Shown: piece after piece, positions 7,003 to 9,641 of the stretch
Position numbering within the stretch: position 1 is the stretch's first letter
How the letters are laid out: the number at the start of each line of letters is the position of its first letter
Source of the DNA: Aequorivita sp.
GTDB lineage: Bacteria; Bacteroidota; Bacteroidia; Flavobacteriales; Flavobacteriaceae
Direction of reading: 5' to 3'
DNA: 9,641 nt
Assembly: GCA_020435865.1 (NCBI GenBank)
Contig: JAGQYZ010000036.1
Coordinates: 1 to 9,641, forward strand
Made by a program: the position numbers and the translations under genes
The notes under the pieces: generated by a model
The model's database searches: none
What the model was told of the DNA's origin: nothing
What the model saw: only the letters and a program-made list of their open reading frames with translations

Positions 7003-8481
7003 TTAGTAACCAGGATTTTGAGTTAGATTAGGATTTCTGTCTATTTCTATTTGAGGCACAGGAAATAACAAATGCTTTTGAGCAGCATTGTTTTTTCCAA
7101 TGGAATGCAAAAAGTCTAGTGCATATTGTCCATTATTGACACGGATAAGATCAAACCACCGTTGTCCTTCAAAAGCCAATTCTATTCTTCTTTCCTTTAG
7201 GACAGCTTCTCTAAATTGAGTTTGACTGAGCCCTGATTGAATATTATCAAGTCCAGCTCGATTTCTTATCATGTTTAGATATGGTTCGGCAGTCGAAGTT
7301 TGTCCTAATTCATTCAATGCCTCAGCCTTCATCAGCAACACATCCGCATATCTCAATACAGGAAAATTCATAGGGCTATTATCATAACTTGGAATCACAC
7401 TAAGTGGGACTAAAAACTTCCTAACATTGTATCCAGTGTAAGAATAATCACTATCGTAAGAGTTCCCATCAAATGTTGGACAACCATCGTATAAAACAGA
7501 AATATCTTTTCTTAAATCGCCATTTTCATATTGATTCATGAATTCTTGAGTAGGCTGATTCCATCCATAACCGCCACCAACAAAATTGGCTCCTCTTGGT
7601 CCCATGAATGGACTTGCCCATGATGCCTGATTTTCATTTGACCAAAAATCAAAGCCTCCATCTGAAGCATATTGAATTTCAAAAATAGACTCTTGGCCAT
7701 TCTCATTATTAATATTGAAATTATTGTAGTAATCAGGATTTAAAGCATATCCCAATGCTTCTATTTGAGTCGTTAGATTGACTACTTGTTGGTAATCACC
7801 AAGGGTTAAATAAACCTTGGCCAAAATTCCCAAAGCAGCACCTTTCGATGCTCTTCCCAAATCTTGAGGACCATAAGCTGATTTTGGCGGCAAAAGTTCA
7901 ATGGCTTGATTTAAATCACTAATGATTAAATCATAAACTTGGCTCACAGGATCTCTTTGTGGGAATAAGTCATCATCAGAACTTAATGGAACGGTTACAA
8001 TTGGAACATCTCCAAAATATCTTGCAAGAATAAAATAGTAGTGGGCTCTTAAAAAATAGGCTTCGCCCATTGATCTATTTTTAATATTCTCATCAATATC
8101 CAAACTAGGTGCAGTTTCCAAAACTATATTGGACATTAAAATTCCTGGCCAAGGACCTCGCCATAAGTCTAGGACTCCAGCATTATCAGGTTGTGTGACA
8201 AAATTTGACATATCCTGAGTTTCAATCCCATCAGTACCTCCTCCAGCACCAACAATACTGTTTCCTGCCATAATATCTGATGTCCACATTCTTAGATTAT
8301 ACAATTTAGGCCATTGCAAAGGTTGATATGCGCCATTGACTACAGTGACTAACTCTTCGGCAGTCTGCGGATAGTTCTCAGTATTGATGGTATCTAGAGG
8401 TTGCTTATCTAAAAAATCTTGACTGCACGCCCATAGTAAAACAGACAAGAATGCAATTAATATATATTTTGTGTTTTTCAT
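7003..8481 (-). CDS. susD: SusD/RagB-family glycan-binding lipoprotein
   Basis: This 492-residue protein is in the normal size range for SusD. A lipoprotein signal ends at WAC (lipid Cys19), followed by SQDFLDKQP, the usual SusD start. Family motifs are EAYFLRAHYYF (140-150) with YFGDVPIV, the FPVLRYADVLLMKAEALNE helix (373-391), ERRIELAFEGQRWFDLIR (430-447), LLFPVPQIEIDRNP and the C-terminal LTQNPGY. Helical tetratricopeptide-like segments lie in between. SusD proteins form a lid on the SusC barrel at the cell surface and capture oligosaccharides for TonB-driven import. The gene begins 10 bp after the susC stop, as expected for co-expressed partners. The leader (TAAAAACTTAACT before the ATG) has no Shine-Dalgarno motif. 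The ligand cannot be read from SusD itself; alpha-1,6-glucan is inferred from the GH66 gene. Confidence 0.97.
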   Translation of the reverse strand: MKNTKYILIAFLSVLLWACSQDFLDKQPLDTINTENYPQTAEELVTVVNGAYQPLQWPKLYNLRMWTSDIMAGNSIVGAGGGTDGIETQDMSNFVTQPDNAGVLDLWRGPWPGILMSNIVLETAPSLDIDENIKNRSMGEAYFLRAHYYFILARYFGDVPIVTVPLSSDDDLFPQRDPVSQVYDLIISDLNQAIELLPPKSAYGPQDLGRASKGAALGILAKVYLTLGDYQQVVNLTTQIEALGYALNPDYYNNFNINNENGQESIFEIQYASDGGFDFWSNENQASWASPFMGPRGANFVGGGYGWNQPTQEFMNQYENGDLRKDISVLYDGCPTFDGNSYDSDYSYTGYNVRKFLVPLSVIPSYDNSPMNFPVLRYADVLLMKAEALNELGQTSTAEPYLNMIRNRAGLDNIQSGLSQTQFREAVLKERRIELAFEGQRWFDLIRVNNGQYALDFLHSIGKNNAAQKHLLFPVPQIEIDRNPNLTQNPGY

Positions 8482-8491
8482 AGTTAAGTTT

Positions 8492-9641
8492 TTAAAATCC
8501 CATGGTTAATCCAAAAGTGAAAGTTCTCGTAACAGGATAAATATTCATGTCGATACCATTAGGTCCTACTTCAGGGTCAAATCCAGAGTAGTCTGTTATG
8601 GTGAATAAATTTTGTCCTGTAACATAAATCTTGAAGGAACTGAAAACATTATTTCTAAACTTTTCAACTGGTAGGTTGTAAGTTAAATTGACATTTTTAA
8701 GCCTGAAATAAGATCCGTTTTCAATGTATCGTGTTGATTGTCTGTTGTTGTTATTTGGATCACCAAACACGGCTCTAGGCATGGTATTACTAGTACCTGG
8801 ACCTCTCCATCTACTCAAAACATCAGTAGATTGATTAGTGGTTACTGACATGTTTTCTGTATATAGTCTATTTGCATTGAAAATATCATTACCATGTACA
8901 CCTTGAAAAAATATACTTAAATCAAAATCTCCTATTTTAAAGGTGTTATTTATGGAATATGTAAAATCAGGATTTGGATTACCGATAAAGGTTCTGTCAT
9001 CATCATTGATTATTCCATCATTATTTAAATCTCTAAACCTGATATCTCCTGGCGAAGTACTTGTAGCTGGGTCTGTTCCGGGTACTTGAAGAGCATGGTT
9101 GTCAACTTCGCTTTGTGTTTGGAAAATCCCGTCCTGAACAAATCCGTAAAACACATTTATAGGATATCCTGGTTGAATTCTTGCCAACGTGTAATTTAAA
9201 CCAATACCACCTGTTGTTAAAGGTGTATCACTATTAATACTCAAGACTTCGTTGTTGTTGTATGCAAAAACAACATCTGTAGACCATTTGAATTTATCTT
9301 TATCAATATTATGAGTTGTGAGCAACAATTCTACGCCCTTGTTCCTAATCTTTCCTGCATTGGTATAAGGCACATAAATATCTGAATAACCAGAAGTCAC
9401 GGGTACTGTCTGTGGAACTAGCATGTCGTTAGTGTTCTTTATATAACCATCTATTGTAAGGTCAAGGAAATAGTTGAAAAGCGTAGCATCAAAACCTATG
9501 TTATACTGTTCTTGAGACTCCCATTGAACATTCGAGTTTGGTAATACTGTTGGTACTGCAGCTGTTACAAAATTTCCATTAAAATTATACACATTGGTAT
9601 TATATGAGGAAGCAAAGGAGTAATTACCTATGTTTTGATTT
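8492..9641 (-). CDS. susC: SusC/RagA-family TonB-dependent outer-membrane transporter, C-terminal part
   Basis: The last 382 codons are visible. The frame is open to the right edge, so the N-terminal two-thirds (signal peptide, carboxypeptidase-like domain, TonB box, plug and first barrel strands) lie outside. The visible part begins with NQNIGNYSFAS, a SusC hallmark, so the GTG at 9592 is an internal codon and not a start. Further marks are DGYIKNTNDMLV, GDIRFRDLNNDG followed by INDDDR (DLNNDG to DDDR at 8993-9031), then IGNPNPDF, DLSIFFQGVHGNDIFN, FRLKNVNLTYNLP and YVTGQNLFTITDYSGFDPEVG. The protein ends in the aromatic TFTFGLTMGF, as outer-membrane barrels do. The predicted role is energy-dependent import of oligosaccharides released by the surface GH66 enzyme, in complex with SusD encoded 10 bp downstream. 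Full-length members usually have about 1000 residues. Confidence 0.97.
   Translation of the reverse strand, partial: NQNIGNYSFASSYNTNVYNFNGNFVTAAVPTVLPNSNVQWESQEQYNIGFDATLFNYFLDLTIDGYIKNTNDMLVPQTVPVTSGYSDIYVPYTNAGKIRNKGVELLLTTHNIDKDKFKWSTDVVFAYNNNEVLSINSDTPLTTGGIGLNYTLARIQPGYPINVFYGFVQDGIFQTQSEVDNHALQVPGTDPATSTSPGDIRFRDLNNDGIINDDDRTFIGNPNPDFTYSINNTFKIGDFDLSIFFQGVHGNDIFNANRLYTENMSVTTNQSTDVLSRWRGPGTSNTMPRAVFGDPNNNNRQSTRYIENGSYFRLKNVNLTYNLPVEKFRNNVFSSFKIYVTGQNLFTITDYSGFDPEVGPNGIDMNIYPVTRTFTFGLTMGF

Larger units (their letters stand above)
1..9641 (-). other. Alpha-1,6-glucan (dextran) utilization locus, operon-like
   Basis: Six co-directional genes are spaced 10, 12, 9, 10 and 64 bp apart from susC to GH31. 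The set comprises a SusC/D importer, two glucan-binding-type lipoproteins, a surface GH66 and a periplasmic GH31. The substrate call rests mainly on GH66, whose characterised members act on alpha-1,6-glucan. The locus is cut at both ends, so its regulator and promoter are probably beyond the right edge and further enzymes may follow the GH31 gene on the left. Confidence 0.8.

Noticed and set aside
8993..9031. Dockerin or EF-hand-like motif (DLNNDGIINDDDR)
   Set aside because: This Asp-rich loop is a standard part of SusC-family barrels; there is no second dockerin repeat or cellulosome context.
9590..9592. GTG as the start of a 366-residue protein
   Set aside because: The frame continues upstream with the SusC motif NQNIGNYSFAS to the window edge, so this is an internal Val codon of a larger gene.

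Overview
The window is AT-rich and holds six genes, all on the minus strand, packed almost end to end. It looks like Bacteroidota DNA, most likely a (marine) flavobacterium. The reasons are the SusC/SusD pair, lipoproteins whose mature N-termini are Asp-rich (Cys-Ser-Asp-Asp-Asp-Asn), A/T-rich leaders with no Shine-Dalgarno sequence, and SusE/SusF-type binding modules. The genus cannot be fixed from the sequence alone.

In the direction of transcription (right to left) the layout is: the C-terminal part of a SusC/RagA TonB-dependent transporter (8492-9641, cut by the right edge); a SusD-family lipoprotein (7003-8481); a SusE-like lipoprotein with three glucan-binding-type modules (5485-6990); a GH66 dextranase-type lipoprotein (3718-5475); a lipoprotein with two PKD domains and two SusE/SusF-type modules (2448-3707); a probable intrinsic terminator (2396-2423); and a GH31 alpha-glucosidase-type enzyme with a Sec signal peptide (1-2383, C-terminus cut by the left edge). 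The first five genes are 9-12 bp apart. The only larger gap, 64 bp, holds the terminator. No non-coding stretch exceeds 300 bases.

Together the genes form a polysaccharide utilization locus. GH66 enzymes known to date act on alpha-1,6-glucan, so dextran or a related alpha-1,6-glucan is the predicted substrate. The order SusC-SusD-SusE-GH66-GH31 resembles the dextran locus of Bacteroides thetaiotaomicron and the dextran loci described in Flavobacterium johnsoniae (from memory). In the model, the SusE-like, PKD-SusF-like and SusD proteins bind glucan at the surface, GH66 cuts it there, SusC imports the oligosaccharides, and periplasmic GH31 releases glucose. The less ordinary points are the PKD/SusF-like hybrid, the five related modules over two genes with a conserved cysteine pair, and the terminator just before the GH31 gene. 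No regulator, operon promoter, RNA gene, mobile element or CRISPR array is visible.
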